Source: Gammaproteobacteria bacterium (GTDB lineage: Bacteria; Pseudomonadota; Gammaproteobacteria; Steroidobacterales; Steroidobacteraceae). Taken from it: 64,000 bases of DNA. A program made the position numbers and the translations under genes. Of this stretch, positions 9,556-19,432 are shown in pieces; position 1 is the stretch's first letter; every line of letters begins with the position of its first letter. The DNA is taken from NCBI GenBank assembly GCA_003137095.1, contig PLET01000065.1:89616-153615 (forward strand). The letters are read 5' to 3'. The notes beneath the pieces are model-generated. The model was not told the DNA's origin. It saw only the letters and a program-made list of their open reading frames with translations, and searched no databases.

Positions 9556-10734
9556 CTAGTAGGATTTTGGAAGGCCGAGCTCACGCTCGGCGATGTGACA
9601 AAGGATCATCTCCCTCGACACCGGCGCGAGCTGCGTGGCCACCATTTCGCGGAAGTATCGTTCGACATGATATTCGGCGGCATAGCCCATGCCGCCGTGG
9701 GTGCGGATCGCACGGTCGGCCGCCTTGAAGCCGGCGTCCGCCGCGAGAAATTTGGCGGCGTTGGCCTGCGCGCCGCACGGCTGGCCACGGTCCTGCAGGT
9801 CCGCGGCGTGCAACGTCATCAGTTCGGCGGCGTAGAGTTCCGACCAGCACTCGGCCAGCGGGTGCTGGATGGACTGGTTTTTGCCGATTGGTCGGCCGAA
9901 GACCACGCGCTCTCCGGCGTAAGCCACGGCCTTTTCGAGCGCCCGGCGTCCCATGCCGATGACCTCGGCGGCATTGATGATGCGCTCGGCATTGAGGCTG
10001 TCGAGAATATAGCGAAAACCTCTGCCCTCCTTGCCGATCAGGCGGTCGGCGGGCACGACCATGTTGTCGTAGAAAACCTGATTCGAATCGACGGCGTGGC
10101 GTCCCATCTTGGGTATTTCACGGATCTCGACCGCGCGGCGGTCCAGGTCTGCGTAGAACAGCGACAAGCCGTCCGTCGAACGGGTGCATTCCTCGATCGG
10201 TGTGGTGCGGGCGAGCAGCACCACCTTGTCGGCCTGCTGTGCGGTGGAGGTCCAGATTTTCTGGCCGCTGACCAGATAGTGGCCGCCGTGCCGGACTGCG
10301 CGGGTCTTGATCTTGCCGGTGTCCAGACCGGCATCCGGTTCGGTGACCCCGAAACAGGCGCGCGAACTGCCGTCGATGATGGACGGCAGCCATGCACGAC
10401 GCTGCGCGTCCGTCCCATGGCGGACGATGGAATGAAGGCCGAAGATATTGATGTGCACGGTCGAGCAGGCGGCGAATACACCGGCGGAATGTCCGATCTC
10501 CTGCATCATGATGGCGGCCTCCGTGACTCCGAGGCCGGCGCCGCCATAGGCTTCCGGCATGGAAATGCCGAGCCATCCGCCCTCGGCAACGGCGGCGGCA
10601 AACTCGAAGGGAAAGCTGTGCGTCCTGTCCTTTTCAGCCCAGTAAACATCGTCGAACCGATCGCAGATCGCGCGGATCGCATCGCGGATCGCCTCGCGTT
10701 CAGGTGTGTCGCAGAGGGGGGCGAACTGTTTCAC
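9556..10734 (-). CDS. Acyl-CoA dehydrogenase
   Basis: 392 aa; FPFEFAAAVAEGGWLGISMPEAYGGAGLG, CFGVTEPDAGLDTGKIKTRAVRHGGHYLVSGQKIWTS, RTHGGMGYAAEYHVERYFRE. Confidence 0.93.
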   Translation of the reverse strand: MKQFAPLCDTPEREAIRDAIRAICDRFDDVYWAEKDRTHSFPFEFAAAVAEGGWLGISMPEAYGGAGLGVTEAAIMMQEIGHSAGVFAACSTVHINIFGLHSIVRHGTDAQRRAWLPSIIDGSSRACFGVTEPDAGLDTGKIKTRAVRHGGHYLVSGQKIWTSTAQQADKVVLLARTTPIEECTRSTDGLSLFYADLDRRAVEIREIPKMGRHAVDSNQVFYDNMVVPADRLIGKEGRGFRYILDSLNAERIINAAEVIGMGRRALEKAVAYAGERVVFGRPIGKNQSIQHPLAECWSELYAAELMTLHAADLQDRGQPCGAQANAAKFLAADAGFKAADRAIRTHGGMGYAAEYHVERYFREMVATQLAPVSREMILCHIAERELGLPKSY

Positions 10735-10844
10735 GCATGGGCCTCGGTGGCGATCGATCTGGATCGCTATTGCGATATAGTATACGCTATAACGAATATC
10801 AGAGCGGCCCTTCGCCGGTCAACACATCTCCCCAGTCATTACTT

Positions 10845-11606
10845 ATGCCATTGTCCAAGATCGTCGGCCGCACACTCGACTTCCTAGAACTGTTCGCGGA
10901 TCAGAAGCGTCCGCTGTCGGTCTCGGAGACTGCGCGCCTGCTGGACTTGCCTGCATCGAGCAGCCACGATGTCCTGAAGACGCTGCAGGAGCGCGGTTAT
11001 CTCTATGAACTCACCGTGCGCGGCGGCTATTACCCGACACTGCGTCTCTACAACATCGCCAAGACCATCGCCGACCATGATCCCGTGGTGCTGCGGGCCG
11101 GCGGAGTGCTGACGTCGCTGCGCGACAAGATCGACGAAGCGATTTTGCTGTCCAAGGTCAACGGACTGAGCGCATCTTATTTGCTGGTGCTCGAGTCCTC
11201 GCACATGCTGGGGTTTCGCGCACGGGTGGGATACCCGCTGCGCAATCTGTACGCCACCTCGACCGGGAAGGCGATACTCGCGGGTCTCGGCGATGCGGAA
11301 CTCGGCGCCTTCCTGAAGAACACGACATTGACGCCAATGACCCGAAAGACGAATACCTCCAAGACGGCATTGCGCGCGGAACTGGTCGAGGGAAACCGCC
11401 GCGGGTGGTTCCTGAATCGCGAGGAGAGCGAGGAGGGAGTGACCACCTTGTCGGCGAGATTCAAGTGGATTTCTGCAACTTACGTCGTCACCATAGCCGG
11501 CCCCACCTCACGGATGGCCGGCAAGCTCAAGGAGGCGGCGGATCTGCTCACCGGTGTCTGCAGACTCCTGGAAGTCTCGCCGGTGCCCACGGTCGAAGAA
11601 CGTTGA
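10845..11606 (+). CDS. IclR family transcriptional regulator
   Basis: N-terminal wHTH (KIVGRTLDFLELFADQKRPLSVSETARLLDLPASSSHDVLKTLQERGYLY) and IclR effector domain (ATSTGKAILAGL). Divergent from the acyl-CoA dehydrogenase. Confidence 0.88.
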   Translation: MPLSKIVGRTLDFLELFADQKRPLSVSETARLLDLPASSSHDVLKTLQERGYLYELTVRGGYYPTLRLYNIAKTIADHDPVVLRAGGVLTSLRDKIDEAILLSKVNGLSASYLLVLESSHMLGFRARVGYPLRNLYATSTGKAILAGLGDAELGAFLKNTTLTPMTRKTNTSKTALRAELVEGNRRGWFLNREESEEGVTTLSARFKWISATYVVTIAGPTSRMAGKLKEAADLLTGVCRLLEVSPVPTVEER

Positions 11607-11699
11607 AATGACGGCGCCGGCTCAGAATACGCGATTCGCGGTGGTCGCGTCGGCGTCGGTGGTGCACCGCGGCTGGTGATGGTTTAGCATTCGCCGGTC

Positions 11700-12548
11700 A
11701 TGCCGGCCCTGCGCTTTCACATCGTCAATGTGTTCACTCGCGATCGCGGCGCGTTGACCGGCAATCCGCTGTGCGTATTTGAAAGCGGTGTGGGCTTGGA
11801 CGCGACCACCATGCAGGCGCTGGCGCTGCAGTTCAATCTGTCCGAGACTACATTTCTGCTGCCGTCCTCCCGTGCCGCGGCCCAGGTCAGAATCTTCACG
11901 CCGGCTTTCGAAATGCCCTTTGCCGGTCATCCCACGCTGGGCAGCGCACACATCTGCCGCGCGCAGCGCCTGGGGGGTGATTCGTTCACTCTGGAAATGG
12001 CCGGCGGCCTGATTGACGTGCAGGCGCAGGGCGACCGTTGGACCCTGCGCGCTCCGCCGCCGCCCGGTTGGCGCGAACCGGAACTGCCCCCCGCGGCACT
12101 GGCCGAAGTATTCGGTCTTGAGGCTGCCGATATCGGCGAGCGGCCGTTGTGGGTACGCACGGGCGGTACCGAACAATTGATGGTTCCCCTCGAATCGGCC
12201 GGAGCGGTGCAACGAGCTGCGCCCCGGGCTGCCGCCTTCACCGCGGTGCGCAATGACGCGGGCACCAACATGGCTTACCTGTTCGCCGACGAAGGTGGCG
12301 GAATGCTCAGCCGGTTCTTCTTTTCCCAGGGCGAGACCCTCCGTGAGGATCCCGCCACCGGCTCTGCCGCTTCCAACCTGGGGGCATGGTGCGTGGCCAT
12401 GCAACGGCCGCTGCCGCTTGCACTGGGCATTTCCCAGGGAGATCAAACCGGCCGGCCCTCCACGCTGCTTTTGACGGTGGACGCACAGCGGCAGGTATTC
12501 GTCGGCGGGGATGTGATCGAGATTGGATCGGGCACCCTCACCCTGTGA
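11700..12548 (+). CDS. PhzF family phenazine biosynthesis-like isomerase
   Basis: FHIVNVFTRDRGALTGNPLCVF, LSETTFLLP, PAFEMPFAGHPTLGSAH, DPATGSAASNLGAW are PhzF hallmarks. Confidence 0.93.
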   Translation: MPALRFHIVNVFTRDRGALTGNPLCVFESGVGLDATTMQALALQFNLSETTFLLPSSRAAAQVRIFTPAFEMPFAGHPTLGSAHICRAQRLGGDSFTLEMAGGLIDVQAQGDRWTLRAPPPPGWREPELPPAALAEVFGLEAADIGERPLWVRTGGTEQLMVPLESAGAVQRAAPRAAAFTAVRNDAGTNMAYLFADEGGGMLSRFFFSQGETLREDPATGSAASNLGAWCVAMQRPLPLALGISQGDQTGRPSTLLLTVDAQRQVFVGGDVIEIGSGTLTL

Positions 12549-12562
12549 TTCGGGTTGCGGGG

Positions 12563-13378
12563 CTATACGGCTGCGGACCTGCGACCCGGTTCACCCAGGA
12601 GCATCGAATCGCCGAACGCGTGCACCGTATCCATGATGGAGGCAGGCACCCGGGGTAGACGCTCGATGAGGGGCCGCGCAAACAGGTAGCCCTGGAAAAG
12701 ATGGACGCCGAGGGCGCGCAGCGCCGCGGCCTCCTCGATCGTTTCGATCCCTTCCGCGATGACGGAAATGTGCAAACTCCTGCACAGGCCGACTATAGCG
12801 CCGACGATCTTGGTCCTGACCTCATCCGTGTGGATGGAGCGGGTCAACGCCATGTCGATTTTGAGGACGTCGGGACGAAAGTCCGCGAGCATGTTGAGGC
12901 CCGAATGACCGGCACCGAAGTCATCGATCGCCGTGATCATCCCGTGGCGCTTGTATTCATTGAATATCGCCTGCAGATGGCCCACATCGCGGGATGGTTC
13001 ATTCTCGGTCACTTCGAACATCAGGTGATGCACTGGAAATTGCGCGCGTTTGGCGGCCTCGAATGTTCTCTGCAGGCAGGCGGCGGGCTGGTAGACGGCG
13101 TTTGGCAGGAAATTGATGCTCAAGAGCGTATCCATTTCGAGTCGCGCTGCCAGCTCGATCGCCTTCACCCTGCAGGCCTGATCAAAGCTGTATCGATTCT
13201 GCTCGTTGATCTGCGACAGGACATCCGCCGCGCTGCCGCCACCCGTCGGCCTCACCAGCGCCTCGTAGGCGTAAATGGCGATGCTGTCGATATCTACGAT
13301 CGGTTGGAACGCCATCGTGAAGGACGGGAGCGAGGCCTCCGATTTGCAGGCGCTACACTTCACTTTTGCGTTGGACAT
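12563..13378 (-). CDS. EAL domain protein, predicted cyclic-di-GMP phosphodiesterase
   Basis: FQPIVDIDSIAIYAYEALVRP, VTENE, AIDDFGAGHSGLNML, DVLKIDMAL, IAEGIET, QGYLFARP: catalytic motifs intact. Start chosen at MSNAKVKCSACKSEAS. Confidence 0.92.
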   Translation of the reverse strand: MSNAKVKCSACKSEASLPSFTMAFQPIVDIDSIAIYAYEALVRPTGGGSAADVLSQINEQNRYSFDQACRVKAIELAARLEMDTLLSINFLPNAVYQPAACLQRTFEAAKRAQFPVHHLMFEVTENEPSRDVGHLQAIFNEYKRHGMITAIDDFGAGHSGLNMLADFRPDVLKIDMALTRSIHTDEVRTKIVGAIVGLCRSLHISVIAEGIETIEEAAALRALGVHLFQGYLFARPLIERLPRVPASIMDTVHAFGDSMLLGEPGRRSAAV

Positions 13379-13602
13379 ACGGTCTTCCTTGAGGCTACAG
13401 ACGGTATCGGCGGGAGACACCTGCGCCCAAAGGGCGGAAGTCGGTGGATTGTGAGACGCCGGTCACAAAAACCGGGGCTGGATCAATGCGTCGAAAAAAA
13501 GCCTCTGCTCGCCCGCTTCGTGCTTGACATCCGCTGGGTCGTAATGTCTCATCGATTCTTGCGCGGTTTTTTGCCCTCCATCCGCGGACCCGATGAGGAA
13601 TC

Positions 13603-14766
13603 ATGTTTGCATCGCGCATATCGCCTCTGCGCCTTGGCCTGCTCACGTTGACCCTTGCCGGTATTTGCGCGTGCCCGGCCGGCGCACAGTCCCTCACCAC
13701 TGTCTCCATCGTCGACCCCGCCTACGGCATCAAGGCCTTCACCATCAGCATCCCTGCCGGCTGGAAGTTTGAGGGCACCGTTCTCCCCGGACCCGAATGC
13801 AGCCGCGTCCCCATGCCCGTCTTCCGCGCGTATTCTCCCGACGGCTTGACCGAGATGCGGCTGCTGCCCGCCTTCAACTGGACGTTTCATCCCGGCATCA
13901 AGGGATTCCGCCCGGTGAACGGCTGCCTGGCTTATGCCGGCCCCATGTCGGCGGAAGATTTCCTCAAGCATTACGTGGAAATGATCGCCGGCAACGGCAT
14001 GCACGTCGTCGGGCCGATGGCTCTCGGCGCCGCATACCAGCAACGGGTCGCCGGCGTCGCGCGGAACATGAACCGCATCGGTCCCAACATCCACGGCTCC
14101 GCCGACGCCGCGGCTGTCCGAATCGAAACCGTCAATGGCACCTTTGTCATCGAGCAGCGTCTGCGCGCCTACGTCGAATGCCGGATTGCCACCAGCGGGC
14201 CCGACGCCAACGGCGGCGGCTGTTCCGCACACGTGGATGTCGAGCGCGCTCCCAAGGGCAAGCTCGATGCCCTCTGTGGTCTGGTTGATGCCCATGATCT
14301 GGTCCGGACGCCGCACGAAGACGCCTGGCTGCAGCGCGTGCAACAGACGTTGATGCAGCGGGCTCGCGAGGATCAGGCCCGCCTGACCCGTCAGGAACAG
14401 GCCGGTCAGGCGATGCTCAAGCGGCAGTTCGATGACTTCATGGCCACCTCGCAGCGCAACCACGAGGCTTTCATGGCCCGGCAGGAGTCCTCATTTCGCA
14501 GTGCCATGAACAACGCCAACGCCGCCATGAACGCCCGCACCACGGCAGCATCCGACTGGGTCGACTACGCCCTCGACCAACAGACCGTTGTCGGTCAGGG
14601 CGGTTTGGCCAAGGTTTCAAGCTCGTATGCACACACCTGGTCCAGTACCGTCGGAAATCAGACACAGTGGTTCCAGACAAACGACGCCAATGCCAATCCG
14701 AACGGCGCCCTCTCCGGCAATTGGACCGAGGACACCAAGGTCCACGGCGATGGCCAAGTCCGGTGA
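13603..14766 (+). CDS. Secreted hypothetical protein
   Basis: 387 aa ORF with signal peptide (MFASRISPLRLGLLTLTLAGICACPAGAQS); Gln/Arg-rich coiled-coil-like middle; family not recognised. Confidence 0.7.
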   Translation: MFASRISPLRLGLLTLTLAGICACPAGAQSLTTVSIVDPAYGIKAFTISIPAGWKFEGTVLPGPECSRVPMPVFRAYSPDGLTEMRLLPAFNWTFHPGIKGFRPVNGCLAYAGPMSAEDFLKHYVEMIAGNGMHVVGPMALGAAYQQRVAGVARNMNRIGPNIHGSADAAAVRIETVNGTFVIEQRLRAYVECRIATSGPDANGGGCSAHVDVERAPKGKLDALCGLVDAHDLVRTPHEDAWLQRVQQTLMQRAREDQARLTRQEQAGQAMLKRQFDDFMATSQRNHEAFMARQESSFRSAMNNANAAMNARTTAASDWVDYALDQQTVVGQGGLAKVSSSYAHTWSSTVGNQTQWFQTNDANANPNGALSGNWTEDTKVHGDGQVR

Positions 14767-14794
14767 GATCAGCCGTGATTTTGTCCGACAGACG

Positions 14795-14819
14795 CCGGCG
14801 GTGGAGGATGAACCGCCGG
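14795..14819 (+). terminator. Stem-loop, possible terminator after the secreted hypothetical protein
   Basis: CCGGCGGT-N9-ACCGCCGG perfect 8-bp arms, about 30 nt after the stop; no strong T-tract. Confidence 0.35.
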
Positions 14820-14976
14820 GCGGCGCTTTATTGCATCCGATCGGGGCAGAAAGAGTGGAGGCGCTGGTTGCCGCTTTGCGCCGTTTTGATGTAGGTCGAT
14901 CTCGGCTTCAAAGGTGATCTGTCCGCAACGGCTAGCCGTCGACTTTCATGGATGTACTCGTGAGCGCGTATAAATT

Positions 14977-16242
14977 TCACTGTTCCGGCGTACCCCGAAA
15001 AATCACCCGGCCGGCTCGAATTGTATAACTCACGCGCGACAACGCGGAAAGATCAGTTGCCGGGTCGCCCCGGAACACCGTGAGATCTGCATCCATTTTT
15101 ACGGCAATCCGCCCGCTGTGGTCGGAAAAGCCGAAGCGGTGTGCAGGGTTCGTGGTCAAAGACGCGAGGATCTGGGGAAAGGTGAGCCCGGCTCGTTGCA
15201 TGAGAGCGTACTCCTCGGAGGTGTCGAATTGATAGATGTAACCGACATCCGTCCCAAACAGAATGTCGCCGCCGGCCGCGCTGTAGGCGCGGAGGCGTGC
15301 GACCGCACGCTCGACGATTTTTTGCTGAACGTCCGGGGGAGCGCCGCCCTTCTTCGCCTCGACATCGAACAAGGTCAGCGTCGGGATGAGCGACATATGT
15401 GCCGCTCGCATGCGTCCGATGAGCACGGGCGACCACGTTCCTCCGTCAGAGGTCAGATGGGCGAGAACGTCGGCGCCGCTGTCTAGTGCGATATTGATCC
15501 CCGCCAAGTTGGAGGGGTGAACAAAAACCGGCCGGCGGAGCCGATGCGCCTCCTGAACGATGGCCCGGGCGCGCCCCAAGGACATCAGCAACACGCCATC
15601 ACCTTCGATGGAACCCGCAAATATCTTGATGCCGTCCGCGCCGGCGCGAATTTCCCTTTGGACCCGCTCAACCGCATCGACCACAGTCACGTCATCAGGC
15701 AGGATGATGTTGTTCTCATCGAGATATTTCGAGACGTAACCCGGTACACCGTGCGGAGCGAAAAAAGGCTCGCCGGTGGTGAGAATACGTGGGCCGAGGA
15801 TCTCACCGCTTGCGATCCGGGTCCGAATGCCACTCGTGTTGGCGAGAACAGAGGCGACGTCGAAGACCGTGGTGAAGCCCCAGCGGGTCAGCATCGCTTG
15901 CAGCGCAACGGTGAGTTGCGACCCCGACTTCTTGTCGGCATGCAAAAGGTTTGCGGGAAGAATGTGAACGTGGCTGTTCCAGAGACCGGCGGTTACTGTC
16001 ATGCCGGTGCAGTCAATGACGGTGGCCGCGTGCGGCATCGGACCCGCAACTTTCGATGAGGCCTGCCTGAGCGATGCCACACGGCCATCCTGCACGACCA
16101 GTACGGCGTCCTCGAGCGGCGGCGCGCCGGGTGATGGATACACCCGTGCGTGCGTGAGAACGAGTACCGCCGCATGAACGCACGCAATACCGCATGCCAA
16201 TTGAAAAACCCATGCGGCTAAAATGCTTGTGAGGCGCATCAA
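14977..16242 (-). CDS. Secreted amidohydrolase family protein
   Basis: 421 aa; GMTVTAGLWNSHVHIL, VFVHPSN, DVLAHLTSDGG, DILFGTDVGY, HRFGFSDHSGRIAVKMDADLTVFRGDP. Confidence 0.88.
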   Translation of the reverse strand: MMRLTSILAAWVFQLACGIACVHAAVLVLTHARVYPSPGAPPLEDAVLVVQDGRVASLRQASSKVAGPMPHAATVIDCTGMTVTAGLWNSHVHILPANLLHADKKSGSQLTVALQAMLTRWGFTTVFDVASVLANTSGIRTRIASGEILGPRILTTGEPFFAPHGVPGYVSKYLDENNIILPDDVTVVDAVERVQREIRAGADGIKIFAGSIEGDGVLLMSLGRARAIVQEAHRLRRPVFVHPSNLAGINIALDSGADVLAHLTSDGGTWSPVLIGRMRAAHMSLIPTLTLFDVEAKKGGAPPDVQQKIVERAVARLRAYSAAGGDILFGTDVGYIYQFDTSEEYALMQRAGLTFPQILASLTTNPAHRFGFSDHSGRIAVKMDADLTVFRGDPATDLSALSRVSYTIRAGRVIFRGTPEQ

Positions 16243-16327
16243 GGGATCGCGCTTCGCAAAGTACGCAGATGCTTCGGCGGTGCAACCGCGGAACGTGGTC
16301 GGAGTTCGCGCAACGGCGAGCGCTCCG

Positions 16328-16711
16328 CTAGCTGAGTGCGCTGATCATCAGGTAATAACCATCCGGATCCTTGAGCGCAAACTCCATTGTTCCCGTGGCG
16401 GGGTTGACGTGAGGATCCTCCTCGAGTCGTGAAACAAGGGAGCGGGCTCTCCCTAGTGCCACGTCGAAGTCATCAACGCGGAAATACAAGAGCAGTCCGT
16501 TTCCAGGTTGCGCATCGTCCGGACTCATCAAGGACGGATGCTCGTGCGAGCCCCACTGGTGAAGACACAGCAAAACTGTTCCATCCGTGTCGCAGATCTG
16601 ACCCCAGTAGTCGTGATTCGGCGCCGTTGCGGGTTGCCCGAAGAGCGTTTGATACCACTTCAAGCTGGACGGCACTTCTCTGACGCCGATGATCGTCCAT
16701 GTGCGCTTCAT
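16328..16711 (-). CDS. VOC family (glyoxalase/bleomycin resistance-like) protein
   Basis: SLKWYQTLFGQP, LLLYFRVDDFDVALGRARSL, EFALKDPDGYYLMIS. Confidence 0.85.
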   Translation of the reverse strand: MKRTWTIIGVREVPSSLKWYQTLFGQPATAPNHDYWGQICDTDGTVLLCLHQWGSHEHPSLMSPDDAQPGNGLLLYFRVDDFDVALGRARSLVSRLEEDPHVNPATGTMEFALKDPDGYYLMISALS

Positions 16712-16797
16712 CGTACCTCACTCGCCGGTCATCAAAACGCAGCTTAACGTGCCAGAGCTCTTTCCTTTCACGCGTCGGGGATTCACGTCGTGCATAC

Positions 16798-17559
16798 TCA
16801 TGAATCCGATGCCGGCTTGCGGAACACGACGAAGTGCTGCATGGGAAGCCGCTCCGACGTGTGGTCCCAGACTAGCGGAAGTACGCTCATTTCCCGACGG
16901 ATCTGCGCTTCGCTCATTTTATGGAGGGTCTTGATCGGCACGTCCGGGTCCCCGGCGCGATATTCCACCAGTACCACCCGGCCACCGGGCTTGAGCGCCC
17001 GCACCAGACTGCGCATGACCTCGTAGGGGTAAGCGAGCTCATGGTAAACGTCAACCAACACCGCCAGGTCGACCGAAGCAGGCGGCAGTCTCACGTCGTC
17101 GGCGCCTCCTTGGATCGGCATGAGGTTCTTATACTCGGGTCGCTGCGACAACCGCGTGAGCAGCGCCACCATCTGCGGTTGCACGTCGACCGCGAAGACC
17201 CGGCCGGTTTGGACCAGGGGCGCCATGCGTCGCGATAGATAACCCGAGCCCGCGCCGATGTCGGCGACGGTCATGCCGGGCTGCAGGTGCAGTTCCTCCA
17301 CCAGCAGGTCGGGCCGCTCCTCACCGGCGCGGCTCGGCCGGTCGAGCCAAGGCGCGCCCTCGAAACCCATGACCGCGGCAATCTCGCGTCCCTGATAGAA
17401 CTTCCCGATGCCGTCCGGACTGCCGCGGCCCTGACGATATGGAGGCGTCGCGACGGAACTATCGGCGTTCGCCGGCGGCAGCGGTGCGGCGAACGCACCG
17501 AGCATCCAGCAGACGGAGGCGACAATCGACGACCTTCGAACGAATCGCGTCGCTGACAT
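16798..17559 (-). CDS. Exported class I SAM-dependent methyltransferase
   Basis: Signal peptide; PGMTVADIGAGSGYLSRRMAPLV, FAVDVQPQMV, DLAVLVDVYHELAYPYEVMRSL, LKPGGRVVLVEYRAGD. Confidence 0.87.
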   Translation of the reverse strand: MSATRFVRRSSIVASVCWMLGAFAAPLPPANADSSVATPPYRQGRGSPDGIGKFYQGREIAAVMGFEGAPWLDRPSRAGEERPDLLVEELHLQPGMTVADIGAGSGYLSRRMAPLVQTGRVFAVDVQPQMVALLTRLSQRPEYKNLMPIQGGADDVRLPPASVDLAVLVDVYHELAYPYEVMRSLVRALKPGGRVVLVEYRAGDPDVPIKTLHKMSEAQIRREMSVLPLVWDHTSERLPMQHFVVFRKPASDS

Positions 17560-17657
17560 GCCGGCAGTATGGCAGACGTCGCGCTGATGATCACACCCTT
17601 GGCAGAATTGGGTTGAAACCCCTATATTTGGAAATGCCCGTATTGGAGCCGATTCAT

Positions 17658-18287
17658 ATGTTTGGAACGCGGGATCTTTCCCTTTTCGTGGCGACCGGAT
17701 TGCTGCTGAACATCATGCCCGGGGCGGACACGATGTATATATTAGGCCGTTCCGGCGTGCAGGGCTTTCGGGGCGGATTATTGGCCGCACTGGGCGTGGG
17801 CGCGGGTTGTCTAGTGCACATCACAGCGGCGGTCCTCGGAATCTCCGCGCTGCTTGCCGCTTCGGCTGGCGCATTCGCGGCCATCAAGATGATTGGTGCG
17901 GTCTATCTGTTTTACCTCGGAATCTCTCTGCTGCGAAAGAGTGCAATGCCGCATTTGCCGGCCGCTGATTTGCCCAAGACGGCGGCGATGCGAATATTCT
18001 GGCAAGGATTCCTGACGAACGCGTTGAATCCAAAGGTCGCGCTTTTCTTTCTCGCGCTGCTTCCGCAATTCATTTCAGCCGAAGCCACGAACAAGCCGCT
18101 GGCGATGTTGTTTCTAGGCGTTCTGTTCGACTTCAACGGTACGCTTTGGAATATCCTCGTCGCATTCACGGCTTCAAGTTTGGCGAAACAATTCAAGCAC
18201 GCCGGTGCGATTTCGACGTGGCTCAACCGGACCGTCGGTGCGTTGTTCATCTATTTTGGCGTCCGGCTCGCCGCCAGTCGCAACTGA
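17658..18287 (+). CDS. LysE/RhtB family translocator
   Basis: LFVATGLLLNIMPGADTMYILGRSGVQGFRGGLLAALGVGAGCLVH, GAVYLFYLGISLLRK, FLTNALNPKVALFFLALLPQF. Confidence 0.92.
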   Translation: MFGTRDLSLFVATGLLLNIMPGADTMYILGRSGVQGFRGGLLAALGVGAGCLVHITAAVLGISALLAASAGAFAAIKMIGAVYLFYLGISLLRKSAMPHLPAADLPKTAAMRIFWQGFLTNALNPKVALFFLALLPQFISAEATNKPLAMLFLGVLFDFNGTLWNILVAFTASSLAKQFKHAGAISTWLNRTVGALFIYFGVRLAASRN

Positions 18288-18519
18288 ACAAGCTTTGGTG
18301 GATACACCTGGACGCGAGGTGTCCCATGAAACTCTCTCATTGTTGGTCTGCGGCCGCGCGCCTTGAATCCATCTTCATCACATCGTCCATGGCTGGTCCC
18401 GGACTGATTGTACCGATGTCTGAAGTGTGGGTGGTCAACAGGCGTTGCCGCTGCGACAATGGGCCGCCAGCATCACGCCGTTCACCCGGCCGCACCCCGA
18501 AATCGCCAAGGACACGCCC

Positions 18520-18888
18520 ATGATCGCGCACACGACCTTGCCCGTCAGCAACTATTCGCGCGCCAAGCGGTTCTACATTGCGGCGCTGAAGCCGCTGGGG
18601 TACTCCAACAATATGGAGTACGGCGAGAGCGCCGGCTTCAACGACGGCAAGAACACCGACTTTTGGATCAGCCATCGGCAAGCCATCGTCAAGTTGCACC
18701 TCGCGTTCGAGGCACGCAGCAGCAACGAGGTGAAGGCGTTCCACGAGGCGGCGCTCGCAGCCGGCGGTCGGGACAACGGCGGTCCCGGCTATCGCGATTA
18801 CTGGCCGGGCTATTACGCGGCCTTCGTGTACGATCCGGATGGGCACAACATCGAGGCGGTCTGGTACGACTACAGCAAGGAGAAGTAG
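18520..18888 (+). CDS. VOC family protein
   Basis: HTTLPVSNYSRAKRFYIAALKPLGY ... RDYWPGYYAAFVYDPDGHNIEAVWYD. Confidence 0.88.
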   Translation: MIAHTTLPVSNYSRAKRFYIAALKPLGYSNNMEYGESAGFNDGKNTDFWISHRQAIVKLHLAFEARSSNEVKAFHEAALAAGGRDNGGPGYRDYWPGYYAAFVYDPDGHNIEAVWYDYSKEK

Positions 18889-18923
18889 CCGCCGGTTTGG
18901 GCTTGCGAGTATCGGTATCAGAT

Positions 18924-19397
18924 ATGAAAATGAAGCCCATGAAGAAAATAGATCTTTCGACGGTCCCCGCGCAGACCGGCGGCACTTATCCGCACCCCTT
19001 CGATGCCCCCTGCAGCGATCAGTCCTGTCAACGGCTGGCGCGCAATGCAGGATTGACCCTTTTCGGCGTCAATCTGACCGTCATTCAGCCAGGCGCCTGG
19101 TCCAGCCAGCGTCACTGGCACAGCCATGAGGACGAGTTCGTCTGGGTCCTGGACGGCGAACTCACTCTGGTCACCGACGCTGGTGAAGAAATATTGCGTG
19201 CCGGGGATTGCGCCGCATTCAGGCATGGCGATTCCGAGGGCCATCACCTGATAAACAAGTCCGGCCGCGCCGCGAGAGTGCTGGAGATCGGCAATTCCGA
19301 TTCGCGGGACGTCTGCACATACCCGGACGTCGACATGATCGCCGATGCCAGCGGGTACACCCACCGGGATGGAACCCCCTATCCGTTGTCCAAATAG
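18924..19397 (+). CDS. Cupin domain protein
   Basis: QPGAWSSQRHWHSHEDEFVWVLDGELTLVTDAGEEILRAGDCAAFRHGDSEGHHLINKS cupin motifs. Confidence 0.88.
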   Translation: MKMKPMKKIDLSTVPAQTGGTYPHPFDAPCSDQSCQRLARNAGLTLFGVNLTVIQPGAWSSQRHWHSHEDEFVWVLDGELTLVTDAGEEILRAGDCAAFRHGDSEGHHLINKSGRAARVLEIGNSDSRDVCTYPDVDMIADASGYTHRDGTPYPLSK

Positions 19398-19432
19398 TGC
19401 GCGAAATCCAAAATCCGCAGAGCAACGTGACG

